64,000 nt of DNA, taken from Schizochytrium sp. TIO01. Its lineage: Eukaryota > Sar > Bigyra > Thraustochytrida > Thraustochytriidae. A program made the translations under genes and the position numbers. The DNA lies in the NCBI GenBank assembly GCA_004764695.1, contig SMSO01000031.1, positions 4,263,048-4,327,047 of the forward strand. Direction: 5' to 3'. Positions within the stretch are counted from its first letter, which is position 1. Each line of letters begins with the position of its first letter. Below the pieces are notes generated by a model. The model had not been told where the DNA came from and made no database searches. It saw only the letters and a program-made list of their open reading frames with translations. Positions 49,948 to 61,943 of this stretch are shown one piece after another.

Positions 49948-52900
49948 TTATTTTTATTTAACATTTACTAGTGATAAACGAATTCATAAATTACAGACAA
50001 TCAAAAGAAGGGCTAACAGAATAGCACTTTCGGAGGCATCGGAATAGCGACTTCTGCAAAACTCGGTCCAGACTGCAATGAGCTCAAAGCGACCTCTTCG
50101 TCGCCATGTGTATAGAGTCAGGCAGCAGCAGCGGCAATAGTTCTGCTGGAGAAGAAAACAGAAGCGGCGAACAGTCAGGTGACATACTGCTGGCGATCGC
50201 TGTGGTTGGGTCTGTGGTTGTTGCTTTGAAGCTAATAGCTTGCTTCCCCAGCTTTTCTGCCTCCATATGCTACAATGTACCGAAGCTAGGAATGTCCGAA
50301 CTCTGTCGCTATTGATCGCATGATGTGAATCGAGACTCTTCAATTCTAGTTTCGACCAGGGAATTCCACAGTCTTGGGTGCGAATTCTGACACTTGCAGG
50401 GCCTACAACATATGCCACGCCACGGTCCATGGCTGCTATTGTCTTTCGATTGTATGCAACAGATTTCGGACTAGAATTCGAACGCAGCTTGAAGCTCTTC
50501 TGAGCGTGCAAGGACTTCAAAACCAGCGCTTTCTTTCGATGCGCGGGCATTTCAAGCAGCCTGTTATCTCTTTCATAGTCTCTGCGCATAACTTTCAAGT
50601 AGTCTGACTAACCAGGTACCTAGTTCCTACCATAGGAAATCCAAATCGAGAGATGGAGAAAACTAAACCATGGAAGAGAAAGCACTTAGAAAAGTGGTTT
50701 CTCTCGATCGTCCTAGGCCATGTGGCGCATCGAGTGAACCGGCTGACAAAAAGCTAAAAGAAACCAGCTCAAGAGACGAAGCATTGGCGAGTTGAATTCA
50801 GAAGTGCGGTAGTGCTTTGTATGGGTATCTTGCTTTCTCAAAAATATTTCCGACACTAAATTCTGTGTTTAATGTGTAGCTAGCTACATATGTACATAGT
50901 AATACTACACTACCTTCTTAATTAGATATACACGTACCTACTTTTTGAACAGTGTTTTTTACAAAATGTGCTCACCTTTTCTCAAAATTGCTCTGTCCTC
51001 TCATGAGCTCTTTCCGTTCATGTTATTCTGCCCCCAGTACAGGGTGTCTACCGTCGATCTACCTCAACTGCTGTGAATGAAACGCGGAATAGCTCGCATC
51101 GTTTTCTTCACGACCTAGCTTTTGCTCTTCCGCAGTATTATAATAGATCAACAACGCCTCTTTCCTTCTGCGCTTTTCAAGTTGTCATCTTTACGTTTTA
51201 TCATCTTTTCAATCCTTTTTCTATTTGCAAAAGGTACTTTCATACATTCTTTTTAAAAGTAATATTTTAAAAACTTTAAATAAAAACTATGTTTAAATCA
51301 AACTATTAACTAAAAGAAAATACTAAATGAAGAATTTTCAACGAAGTACTAGTGACAGACCATAGCAGTATTAGGTGGTACTTACTGAGTGCTTCATTGC
51401 TTTCCATTGTTCCATCACAGCTCATGACAACTAAAACCATTTCTCCTCCCTCTCACTGCGTTCCTTCCCTTCTCCGCCCCATTCTTCCCACATGCTACCT
51501 TTCAAAACACCCTGTGAGTGACACCTTGGGTCCGTCTCCCGCATTGGGACCGCAGTGTGGACGCCGCGCCACGCACCGCCGCCGATCTGCAAGCGAATCC
51601 GCGAATTATTTCGATCCCCGTGTTCCCCGCCATAGAAATTCCACGGCGGCGAGTTGCAGAAAAAGGCACACACGCATTGCAGTGCGTGTCTATGAATGTA
51701 CTAGCCTATGATGTATCTTCAGCGTTGATTGTATGAGTGTCTGATGTTATAGATGGAGATATTAATATTAGGGTCGGTGGCGGAAAATGAAGCCATCGAT
51801 CGCACAACATCGATACATTCGTGCATGCATAAGGATAGGCACCTATCAGCTTGGGCTTGAATGCTGAAAAGCGAAGAACGTGTGTTTATAAAACCTCTCA
51901 GCGGAAGAGTCGAGAGCATTGAAGAGATAGAAAAAGCTTGAAGAGCTACTGCTTTAGTTGTTCAAGAAAAATATGTAGTATGGATACAAATAATTCCAGA
52001 TACTGCATCGTCAGATATTGCAACTAGGCGAGGTGTCATGGTCTATGAAGGCAAATGCTTGAAACGTTTAGTCTTTGAAAGGTGGACGGGCAATCAGCGA
52101 ATTAAAAATGCGACTACAACGGAAAGAACTCTTTCATGCAAATATGCTCATGTAAAAGGCCAAACGAATTATTTTTAACCGAAGTAGAGTCCTCTAAGTG
52201 GGTAACTTACTTAACGACTTGGCAAAAAGCCTTTCTTGTTGGCTACCTATTGGGTCTTCAACATCCAACCATCCAGTTTAGACAGACATAGCAATGATTA
52301 TAAAATATCTGCTCATCCGTATGGCAACATCACTTTAAATCCTAACTCAATTATGACATAATTTTTCTTCTTCAACAAGCTGTCGAGTCTGTTGTTCTAT
52401 GCACTCCCTTCTCCCTGTTAGACCTCAAGTTCAAGTTCGGAGTTTACAAATTTGCTCAATGTTCTGATTCGAGAGCATAACATCAATACTTTTTCCAACC
52501 TACGCTAAATGTCCACTTCATGTGGCTTACAATCAAGATAAGACACGACACCCCAACCCGTGGAGAAAAGGGATTGTAGAAATGAAGTGCATGGCTTCCT
52601 TGGGACGTCGTTGGTTCTGCACTCTGTAAGCTAGCTCTGTTGGGGAAGAGAAGGACGAGGATTGATGCAGCCAGTCTACAGGTTATTCAACTAGCCACAT
52701 AGCGCTTGCTTGTTGAAAGTTGAAATATAGAAGGGGGCTGCGGTCTTCCTTTTTGCGAGCAGTCAAACTGGGTAGAAAAAGCAAACACATAATATAATTT
52801 GGAGGAATGAACTGAACATGATTATCATTTGTTTCCATAAATTCGTCAGGCCTGCTGAATGATAAGAATTAGAAGACTAAGGTGTCTAACAGAAACCACA

Positions 52901-55900
52901 ACCAGGGGCAGTAGCATCACCATGGCGAGCTGTCAACCACCAAACCTTGGAATTCTTGCTCCCCTCACATACTGTATGTAATGAAGCTGGAGCAAGTGAA
53001 AGGTTTCATGGAGTAGTACCTACCTACTAGTCGGTTGCTTAAAAAATTGCTCAAGTCATCCCAAGAGAAGGTGAAAGCTCTCAGAATAGCTCGATCAGCG
53101 TGCTTCGTCGGTACAGAATCTTCAGACAAATTTGGTGGAGTGATGAATAGTTCTCCAAGAGGCAGAGCAATAGACATGGATATTATGATAGTAGGCTTGT
53201 CTTTGGCAGGTTTGGGGTGTACTAATCTACTTTCTTCTGTCTCTGAATACTATGATTTGGTGATGCTTTGATGTATGAAGACGAAGGTTACAAACAGCCT
53301 GAGAAAACATTCTTCTACTTTATTTTGTTTTTTCAGGTAGGCCTTGGAGGTTTCCTTTTTCTTTTTCTTTTTTAAATTAAAAATAAATAAAAATAGATAA
53401 AGGATAACAAACAAAAAACGTTTTAGAAATTAAATTTTATAGATATACAATTATAGAACACTGTATGGAGTACTCTAAACCTATGTGATATTCATTTCTT
53501 TAGAAAGGGAAAGAAAAGAAAATAACCTCTATTCAGTTTTCCCTTTCCTCCCAGATATTGACTAAAGGTTCCACAAAGTTGGTGTTTGTTTGCCCAAAGC
53601 TGCTTGTCTACTTGCACCACGGTCCAAGGTGGAAACGTCGCTCAAAGCCACGTCTGTGGAGGCAGCGCATGTGGGGAGGGAGGCTTTACCAATAGCAGGA
53701 GGAAAACGAACTTTGTTTGAAAACAAGAAATGCTTTCGAGGCGAATCTTACCATACAAGTCCTAGAAGTAGCATAAGCATAAAACACAATTTCTGATCGC
53801 CACCCTCTAGGAGCCTTTCCCCCGAAATCGAGTGTGCGCCACTCAAAAAACACGAATTCGAGTTCGCGACACGATTCAAAGCTGAGTATGCTGAGTATGC
53901 TGACACGACTGTGATCAAAGTAAGCGCTCCAATGAGCTATCTCCAACGAATTATAAAAGACCATGCTTTACATGCAGAGTTGAAGAGGACGAAGACGAGG
54001 TCTTGACTACAGAACCTCCATCCACTCAGTTATATAAGCTTGTTTATCTGTGCTCAAGACGTCAAAATCGTTGCACGGCAATACTGTTTATAAAAGACCA
54101 GAATTATCAACCAAATCGAGGACAAACAGGGAAATAATTTGTGGTATTCGCACAAGTCTTTTCATTTTCTCTCGGTAAGGATCCAGGAAATTACTGGCAG
54201 ATAATTTGAGCCTGAACTATTCTAATATCTTTTAGGCAGCCGAACTCAATAAAACTTTAGCGAAACTCGAGACTTCGTTACAGCCTCAGCCTTTTGCTGT
54301 AATCACCCATAGGTCAATAAGAAGCAATGGAAATCGCTGAAGTATATACGCTTTCGATTGACCAACACTAGGTTGCAAAACGTTTGCCAAGCTTCGTTGG
54401 ATCTCATCTCCGTCTGATCATTTTGTGGTGACGAGTTTATATTGGTGTATTCGCTCTCCTTCTTCTCGTCGCTGATTCGTTTCAGAAATTGTAGTAGCAT
54501 CAACGAAGTCAAGGTTGAGATAGCCCTTCAGCTAGTTAGGCGCCTAGATAACTGACTTGCCGGGGTCCAGCCATGTTGGTTTGCACCACAACGGCCGAAA
54601 TACGACTACTACCATTCTTGGATCTTGGTAAGTTCCTTTGAGTTCAACTTGTGTTTGCTTAAGTACAGTTTGCGATCTTGTGCTACTTTTCTTCTTGGTA
54701 GGCTGTCATACTTCAAGTTGGGCGATCATGCTGTGAAAGAAAGTCTCGCTTTCCCAGGGTAAGCGCTCGTGTGGTGATCCAGAGTGAACAAATAGAGCAC
54801 TTGAGAAAGAAGTTGCTGGCGAATCTTCAAACTCGCTATATTGAAGGTTCCTTGCCGAGTTTGCGAAGCTGAGTAAGCTAGTTGCTAACTTTATGAAAGG
54901 TGCCTGCCTACCTACATAGTGAGGGTGTTGGTTAAATTCCCTCCTCACTCGCACTAGTCAGAGGTGATAGGTTAAGGGCTTCTAGCTTGGGTAAAAACTC
55001 AAGCCAAAATAATCACTCTTCCTCGAACTCGGTACGAGGCCAGTTGTGCTGTTTGGTAATAGAAGATGCGCTAAAGTCCAATGAGTGTGCATCCCGTGAG
55101 CATTTTCGAAAGCCTGCCTGTGACTATCTGCTAGGTCTGAAAGATGCTCCTTCAAATCTTCACCGCCAAGGTGACAGACAGCCTAAGAAGCCTTAAAGTC
55201 AGCGACTACAGAGGGAATCGAAGAAACTTTAGAAAATCATGTCTCTGAAAGAAGAACGAAAACACCTCTTTACGATGTATCAGCAACAAAAAGCGCGCCA
55301 GATGCTTAGGCACTAGGTACTATCATGCATGCATGTATGTAGAAATGAAGGTATGAATTAATGAATATATGCTTTGTATGTATAACTTGCAATCAAGAGT
55401 CTTCAGTAACCCGCGAATTGGTCTCTTCGTCCAAGGCAAAACGAGCCCGTTGGGAATGATAGTCTGAGAGCAAGCCAAGCTATGATAAGCTCTCACCTGT
55501 AATGATGAATGTATCTATTCACGACTCAATTTGAAAAAGGCCAGGTTTGTGCAGTCGCCTCAGAGTAAAGGCGGCCTGCAAAATCAGTAAGTGATGCTAC
55601 CTAGGTACCTAGTTATTCATTCCTCCATCCAAATTCCACGCCAAAAAAGAAGCTGCCCAAAACCTTGCACATACTACTGCGTAAGCTGGTTCGAGGGGAA
55701 CTGATAGTTTCGCAAGTTTGACTTGAAGCGTCAAATCTGGCTTGCGATGGGAGACACATCAAAGGATAAAATAGCTGCTTTTGCTGCAAATTTGGCTCAC
55801 ATCAAAGTTTGGGACAATACTATAATTTCTTTTCTTGACTTCTCTCTTTGTAAAACAAAACGCATCGAGAGCCAATAGCGGAGCAAAAGGGGAGTGCTCA

Positions 55901-58136
55901 AGTTTTTGGCTCAGCGTATAATGCTCCCTTCTCCTATGTTTCATTTTTTTCAACAAGAAATTTTTAATTTATCTTTTAGAGAGAGAATGAAAACTGAGTG
56001 GTTCAACAATTCAAGTAAATGAAAGAACAATACAATTAATTTATCCTTTTTTCCCCTTCTTCTTCTTTTTTATTTTATTTTTAATGCTACCTATTATTTT
56101 AAAAGTATAAAGTGCGTTTATGATTTTTATTTTTTAAATGCTTCTGAAAGTCTTGAGAATCGAAAGATCACTCGGAACCTCGCAAATGTGCTGACCTCAC
56201 GACTCGCTCTTGGCAGTTCTCTCGTTCTGAAAGCTGTGAACTTTTCATTAATATTCTTCTTTTAATTTAATTAATAGTTATAATGAAGAATAAGTGACAT
56301 CGACTCGAGAATTCCCAGAAGCTCTGCTGTTCTTTCCCTTTTACTGTGCTTGTAGAAAGTTGAAGAGCAGTTATGGAACAAACATGATGCTCGCCACCAG
56401 GAACTAACTAGCAGAAGATCGACTTTATACATGTTTCGCTCATGACAGCTGCGTCTGCTCGTCCAATGTAGATTACCCAGTCAGAACATGCGCACACTTT
56501 TGCTCCTGATTGATTCATAAATGGCTTGGTCACGCTCTTTGTGAAGGTGCTTGGGTTTCCAGAGGTTTGTTTCGTGAGGACTTATGAGGAATCATTGTCG
56601 TTTGTACCTAGTAATACGCTACTCCTACTATCAGGTACGTATTGTCTGAACGCTGAGAAACCTAGCACTGCCAGCGAAGCCAGCACAACCCAAAAGCATA
56701 GGTAGTGAGTGCTCTGCGAGTCATGATAAAGTAAGGAGGGAAGAAGTACCAACTACTACCTTCCTTCTAGTAGCACTTTACTAGGCTCCCTCATCTCATC
56801 ACCACAGATGGCCTGGTCTAAAGGAATTCTCGAGTTTAATGTTTTTAAAATCAAATTCTTTCTGTTTCCAATTTACATTATGGCTGGTTTGACGCTGACT
56901 ATCTCTTTTTAATCTTTTCGTTTCCACTACCCCTGCCTTTGATGATTTAATGGCCCACCCTTGTACTACTGTCAAAGAACCAGCCAGCCAGTCAGCCAGC
57001 TTGGGCTATCTGTGCTAAACGCTTCGTTGATAACGTCTTGCTTGGGGTGCATGACACATGCTAATTTTTCTTAAGAAAAAGTTGCTTGTTCTCCTGTTCT
57101 CAGCAACGAGGGTCTTTGCTTATACACTGTGCTAAACCTGATTTGAAACCCGAAAATTGTGCCTATGCACAACACTAGTGCTGTTACTTGCAAAAGAGAA
57201 AACGCTATATTTGGCCAACTCAGCGATGCTATGCTGAGCTTTCCCCAAACCTTATCTTGTTTCAAAAAAATCCTACCTTTACCGAATGCCTCCCGTGCAC
57301 CTTTTGAAGAATGTTGAGATCAGAGAGGCTGGACAAAGCTGCTGCCTTTGAGGAGTATTCAAAACGAAAGCAGAATGCAGATTTTGTGCAATACATTTAA
57401 ACTGTTAACTTTTTCTTCATCTTCTCCCTTTTTTTCATAATATCAGCGAGGCGAAGTGATATAAATGAGCCATTATGGTTCTCGTGTACTTTGTATCCTG
57501 CAAAATCTGATTGATCGCTTTAATTGTTTTATTAAATTATAAAAGAAGAAGAAACAAAATCGGATTCGATTAGTTCCCTTTGGTTGTATAAGATTTTGTG
57601 GTGATCTTTACATTGTCAAGGCAAATATTGTGCTCGAGCTATCAAGCAAATGCTCACTTGGAAAGGGATATGTCAGCTTTGCTCCAATCAAGTTTTTACA
57701 AAGCAATGCGGTCGCGATTACTTTGCAAAGAGAAAGGCACTCTTACTCAAAGTCATCATTTTATAGTATACAATCATGACGAAGAGCACTTGCTAAGAAA
57801 CCTATGGCCTTTTAAGTCATCAAAAGAGCAATGACGACGGCCAGGCCTTGTTGAATCAGCTTCCGTACCTTATACGCAAACAAATCTAAATGCGCTTCTT
57901 CTGATTCGATTGCCGACACAGCAAACTAGCAATACAACCCTGCGCGTGATTCAATTACGCCTTCAAATTATTCTTGGGACACCAGAATAGGCGTTTCTCT
58001 CTAATAAACAAAATAACGTTCAGCGCGATTTAATATGGGGACACATTTTTAAGGTAAGCGAAGGAAAACCCATGAAGGGCTTTAGAGACCTTCCTCTGAT
58101 TGCACAATCCTTGCTCTCATCTCGGAGTTAGGCATG
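49948..58136. other. Microsatellite-poor part of the second desert
   Basis: Few tandem repeats. AT-rich islands lie at 51230-51345, 53345-53470, 55940-56150, 56230-56290 and 57400-57570. Minus-strand ATG frames at 53686-53964 and 54303-54512 and a 204-codon frame at 49984-50598 are open but unrecognised. The last competes with open frames on the other strand, so none is called. Confidence 0.4.
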
Positions 58137-58469
58137 CTAACGCACCATGGAGAGCGCCAGTAAGCTATGATTACCTCCATATATACACACATACACTCTT
58201 CTATTCCAAAGTTTGCGAATCCAAGATTCGGGTGCGGCCAGCATCCAAGTCTTCAAAGGCTCTGAAAGATAGTTCACCAACCTGACGTTTGCAGGCCTAT
58301 TCAGAACATATCCACCCGCACCCTGATTTGCTTGCGCTATCTGTTTTCCCAAAACTACCTCTCTCGTACCTAAGATGCCTGCACAAACGATCTTGGCGTC
58401 GTTCACAAGCAAATGAATAAGTTCCCAATGCTCAAGAAAGCAAACGAAAGGCCGACGGGCCTCGTTTGC
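58137..58469 (-). pseudogene. Protein-like open stretch of 110 codons without a start codon
   Basis: Between a TGA at 58470-58472 and a TAG at 58137 the frame reads like protein (LIHLLVNDAKIVCAGILGTR, then QANQGAGGYVLNRPANVRLV). There is no ATG near the beginning. It could be a decayed gene or an internal exon. I recognise no family. Confidence 0.22.
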
Positions 58470-58514
58470 TCAGAATCGGCATCATCGGCAATCTCAATCA
58501 TCTCCTATGAAAAC

Positions 58515-58548
<34 letters not shown>

Positions 58549-58604
58549 CACAACAATCACAACAATCACAACAATCACAACAATCACAACAATCACAACA
58601 ATAA
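58413..58604 (+). CDS. Possible short polyQ/QQS-repeat ORF, 63 codons
   Basis: The ATG frame begins MNKFPMLKKANERPTGLVCS, passes through about ten Gln codons from a CAA array, then six (Gln-Gln-Ser) units, and ends TAA as the array ends. It overlaps a minus-strand open stretch. Microsatellites create such frames by chance, so it is listed mainly for the odd repeat product. Confidence 0.12.
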
Positions 58605-58606
58605 CA
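58517..58606. repeat. (CAA)n followed by (CAACAATCA)n array
   Basis: About ten CAA units give way to about six perfect 9-mers CAACAATCA. The 9-mer looks like a higher-order expansion of a mutated CAA tract. Confidence 0.96.
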
Positions 58607-60549
58607 ACAATATGCTTGAGCATTTGATAGCTGTCACACCCATCTCCTCCGTAGGTCGTCAATGTATGAGAGAGATCCCTATGCACAAAGAAGAAAAGAA
58701 GGAAAACCTATATGTACGCGGATAGCCAAGCGTCAAGAAAGAGCCATGTTTCGCGCCTCCTGAGTGGCCAAACAAGAACTGCTGCTGAAGCTTCTTTCTA
58801 TCCGGTCTCGCTGAGCGTCAAAGTGCCACCAGGCAGTCCTGGCGGAGGCTCGAACTGAAGAGCGCACTCCTCCAGCCTGGGCCTCCTCTAGCTAGGCTAG
58901 GCATGAATTCCCGCTGACCCATTTGAGGTCTTTACACAGTAGCGGGTGGGCCAGCTACTAGTCACCTACTAACCTCGCTACGTCCTCCCTTCTCTCATTC
59001 CTAATTGTAATTGCACTAGGCCAGCTTAGATATACCTACCTACCTAGCACCTATCTAGTGCCTAGCTAGGCGCAGCCCTCACAGGTCCCTCTTGCATTGT
59101 GTCCCCCAGCGTCCTAGTGGGATCCTATCGAGTGCTATCCACGTGCTCTCCGCCTAGTCTCTTCGCTTAGGTGCTTGCTGAAGGTGGGCTTATGGGACGG
59201 AGCAACAAGAGAAGGGCGGTTTATTTGGCAGGGAAGGCGGGGTTGGGAGCAAGTAAGCATTGCTTGTTGAAGGGATGGAAGAGCAGGGTTTGGCCGGCGT
59301 GGCGTTATTTTATTCAGGCTGGTGGAAAGAATAGACACAATATGGAAAGAAGGCAAAAAAAATACTTGGAGGTGAACTTGGAAATTACGTCTCTTTTTCC
59401 TCGGGAAGAGGTCACACGAATTCCTTCTTCTTTTGCCCCCTCGTTTTTCTCGTTTCTCTTTCTTCCGGTTCTTTTAAACGGTTTTTTTGATATTATTAAT
59501 TTGACTTATTTTATTTTTAAAATGTGCTTTTTTATATCATTCTTTTTATGTAGATGTTTTTGATTTTAAAAGGTTTATTGCACAGCATCTTGGGATGTGA
59601 TAGGCGAAAGGCCAGTTATAAAAGCGATCAGCCAGGCAATAATGTGCTGCAGCCCCCAGCCTCTGTGCTTATTTGTGGATTCCCATGCTCCGTCTCAGCC
59701 ATTTGGGTGGCTCTGTGCCCCCACTGGCTGCTCAAATCGTTATTCGCCTTTCTCTGTGTGGGCCCTTTCCTGTTTTTCCTCTAGCTAGATTTTCAAGAAT
59801 CACGAATATTTTTTAAAAGTTGCTTTTAATTAAATATCCTGGATAAACGTTTTGTTTTTATTTTTATTTTTTGTTTTTTCAGATTTAAAATAAATCAATA
59901 ATATACTAATGATAATACTAAAAGTTGTGCGCACGTCCCAGAAAGCAAGAAGAAGGAATAGCGAACTGCTCGTGGCAACTACCTTTCGCTCCTCTCACCT
60001 CACATATAGCCTAAATGGCCACCGAGTAGTCATCTCGGAAAGCTCGATATTGCGGAGTTACCCGTCTCCAAGTTGTGCCAATGCTTTCTGCACGATCCTG
60101 CAGACGACTCGCTTTTCGTAGGGCGTTCATGATGACGGGCGCAGTTTTCTTCGCCAAGAGAATATTAATGATCAACCTTTTTCTCTTTCCAATGTGATCT
60201 GTACTAAGAAAGAGCGCTGACTCATTTTAATGATTTTTTCCGATTTTTTTTAAATAATATAACTTTTGCTAACTTTCGAGTGGAGAAGTTATGGACTAGA
60301 GGCTCTATCGTATACACTCCAGGAGCGAGGAACATGGAAACATCATGTTCGAATGGTGAACTGCGCTGAAAAAGGAAAAGCCTCCGGTTTCTTTTCTTTT
60401 CTTTTCTTTTCTTTTCTTTTCTTTCTTTTTCTTTTTATAATGTTTTTAATGTAATCAACTTTCATCCTCCTCAAGTTCTTACCGACTTCGTAACTATGGT
60501 ACCAAAGAGTCCCGCCTCGCATCGCTGCAGAACTTTGGTGATGGGCGGA
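58607..60549. other. Desert segment with AT-rich islands
   Basis: No supported gene. CTAC/CTAG-rich sequence occurs at 59030-59070. AT-rich islands lie at 59460-59580 and 59790-59930. A (TTTTC)n tract lies at about 60387-60440. Confidence 0.5.
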
Positions 60550-61077
60550 TTAAATCAAAAGCAACACGCCGTCTCCTCTCTGGAGAAGCTGCTCGTCGCC
60601 CGTGCGCAGAGCGAAATTGGTGCCCATATAGGTATTGTAAATCCTGCAATCACTTGTTTTATTTATTTTACTTTGTACATCCATAATCTCCTGGAAATTG
60701 CAATCATCCCAAACGAACGACACTTCATCGCACCATGAGTTCTTAAAACCTACGAGGGACACTGAGATCCGCTCAGGAGTTTCCTCGCTCCTTAAACCGC
60801 GCTTACGCACCCAAATGACAGCGTGTCTGAGAACTTGAAGCTCGAAAAGAAGCATAAGGTCCACCGATAAGTGTAAGCGAGTTCTTTGAACATTGGAGGA
60901 CAGCAAACGAAGCAAGGAGACTACAAGCGTCTGCGAGCGCACGAATGAAGGGCAGTACCGAAGTTTATTCAAGAAAGAACGTAAGGTGCCACATTCGATC
61001 CATTGATCAAGCAAAAGGCAGTCACGGTTTTCGTTGTTCGGGTACCCGCTTTCGCAATGCTCGTGCTCGATTCCCAT
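60550..61077 (-). CDS. Hypothetical protein, 175 aa, possibly intact member of a decayed family
   Basis: Longest ATG frame in the desert that is not low-complexity. It is hydrophilic at the ends with a Leu/Arg/Val-rich middle (LRYCPSFVRSQTLVVSLLRL, then LQVLRHAVIWVRKRGLRSEE) and a Trp/Asp-rich segment (SWCDEVSFVWDDCNFQEIMD). No signal peptide or membrane span is evident. I recognise no family. Loose resemblance to the frame at 49600-49947 and to the repeat at 20930-21665 is noted but unproven. A frame this long is expected roughly once by chance in a window of this size, so confidence is low. Confidence 0.3.
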   Translation of the reverse strand: MGIEHEHCESGYPNNENRDCLLLDQWIECGTLRSFLNKLRYCPSFVRSQTLVVSLLRLLSSNVQRTRLHLSVDLMLLFELQVLRHAVIWVRKRGLRSEETPERISVSLVGFKNSWCDEVSFVWDDCNFQEIMDVQSKINKTSDCRIYNTYMGTNFALRTGDEQLLQRGDGVLLLI

Positions 61078-61515
61078 CGATTCTTGCGCTTCTTCGTTTC
61101 GCTGAGCGAATGGACAGTCGAACAACTAGAAGTTGGAGAATGAAGGAATGAATGAATGAATAAATAAATAAATGAATTAATTAATTAATCATGATTTACA
61201 GATAGATACTAAGAGTAGCAGCCAAAAGCGAGCTAAGCTTTGCTCTTCGCTCCGTTGTGGACACCAAAGTGCGTCAGAAGATCTCTCTTCCTTCGCAAAC
61301 CGGACGTTAGCTGCAGCACCTGGCTAGCTAGCTAGCCCAAGCCCCTTGATCAAGAGCCGAGTTGGAGGTCCATGACGATTGATTGATCAGCATGAATCAT
61401 CGTCATTCATACTCACTTACTTACTGATCTCACCAGGTCTATCTATACTTATATACTTACACACCGTATTCTCTGTAAATGCACCACATATATACAGTGG
61501 CTTTCTATTGCAACC

Positions 61516-61676
<161 letters not shown>

Positions 61677-61777
61677 GCAGAGCGTAATGGCGGCAATCGC
61701 ACTGGCCAATGGCGTTTGTCCACGACGAAGAAGAAGACGAAGAAGAAGAAGAGTAACAGCGCGATAGCTAAACGGAG

Positions 61778-61807
<30 letters not shown>
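61778..61807. repeat. (GGCA)n microsatellite
   Basis: About seven perfect units between the GATA and CTTT arrays. Confidence 0.95.
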
Positions 61808-61808
<1 letters not shown>

Positions 61809-61886
61809 GGTGGCGGCACGGCTGCTCTGGCTTTTGGAACGACCCAGCACGCCTGCCTGCAAGAGAACTCAACTCGAGTCGCGCAG

Positions 61887-61887
<1 letters not shown>

Positions 61888-61941
<54 letters not shown>

Positions 61942-61943
61942 TC
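61888..61943. repeat. (CTTT)n microsatellite, about 14 copies
   Basis: Fifty-six bases of perfect repeat followed by a GAGG purine run. Confidence 0.97.

Noticed and set aside
49984-50598. 204-codon minus-strand frame
   Set aside because: Overlapped by open frames on the other strand (one with a membrane-like stretch), low-complexity Cys/Arg-rich C terminus, non-ATG at the far start; a frame of this length is expected about once by chance.
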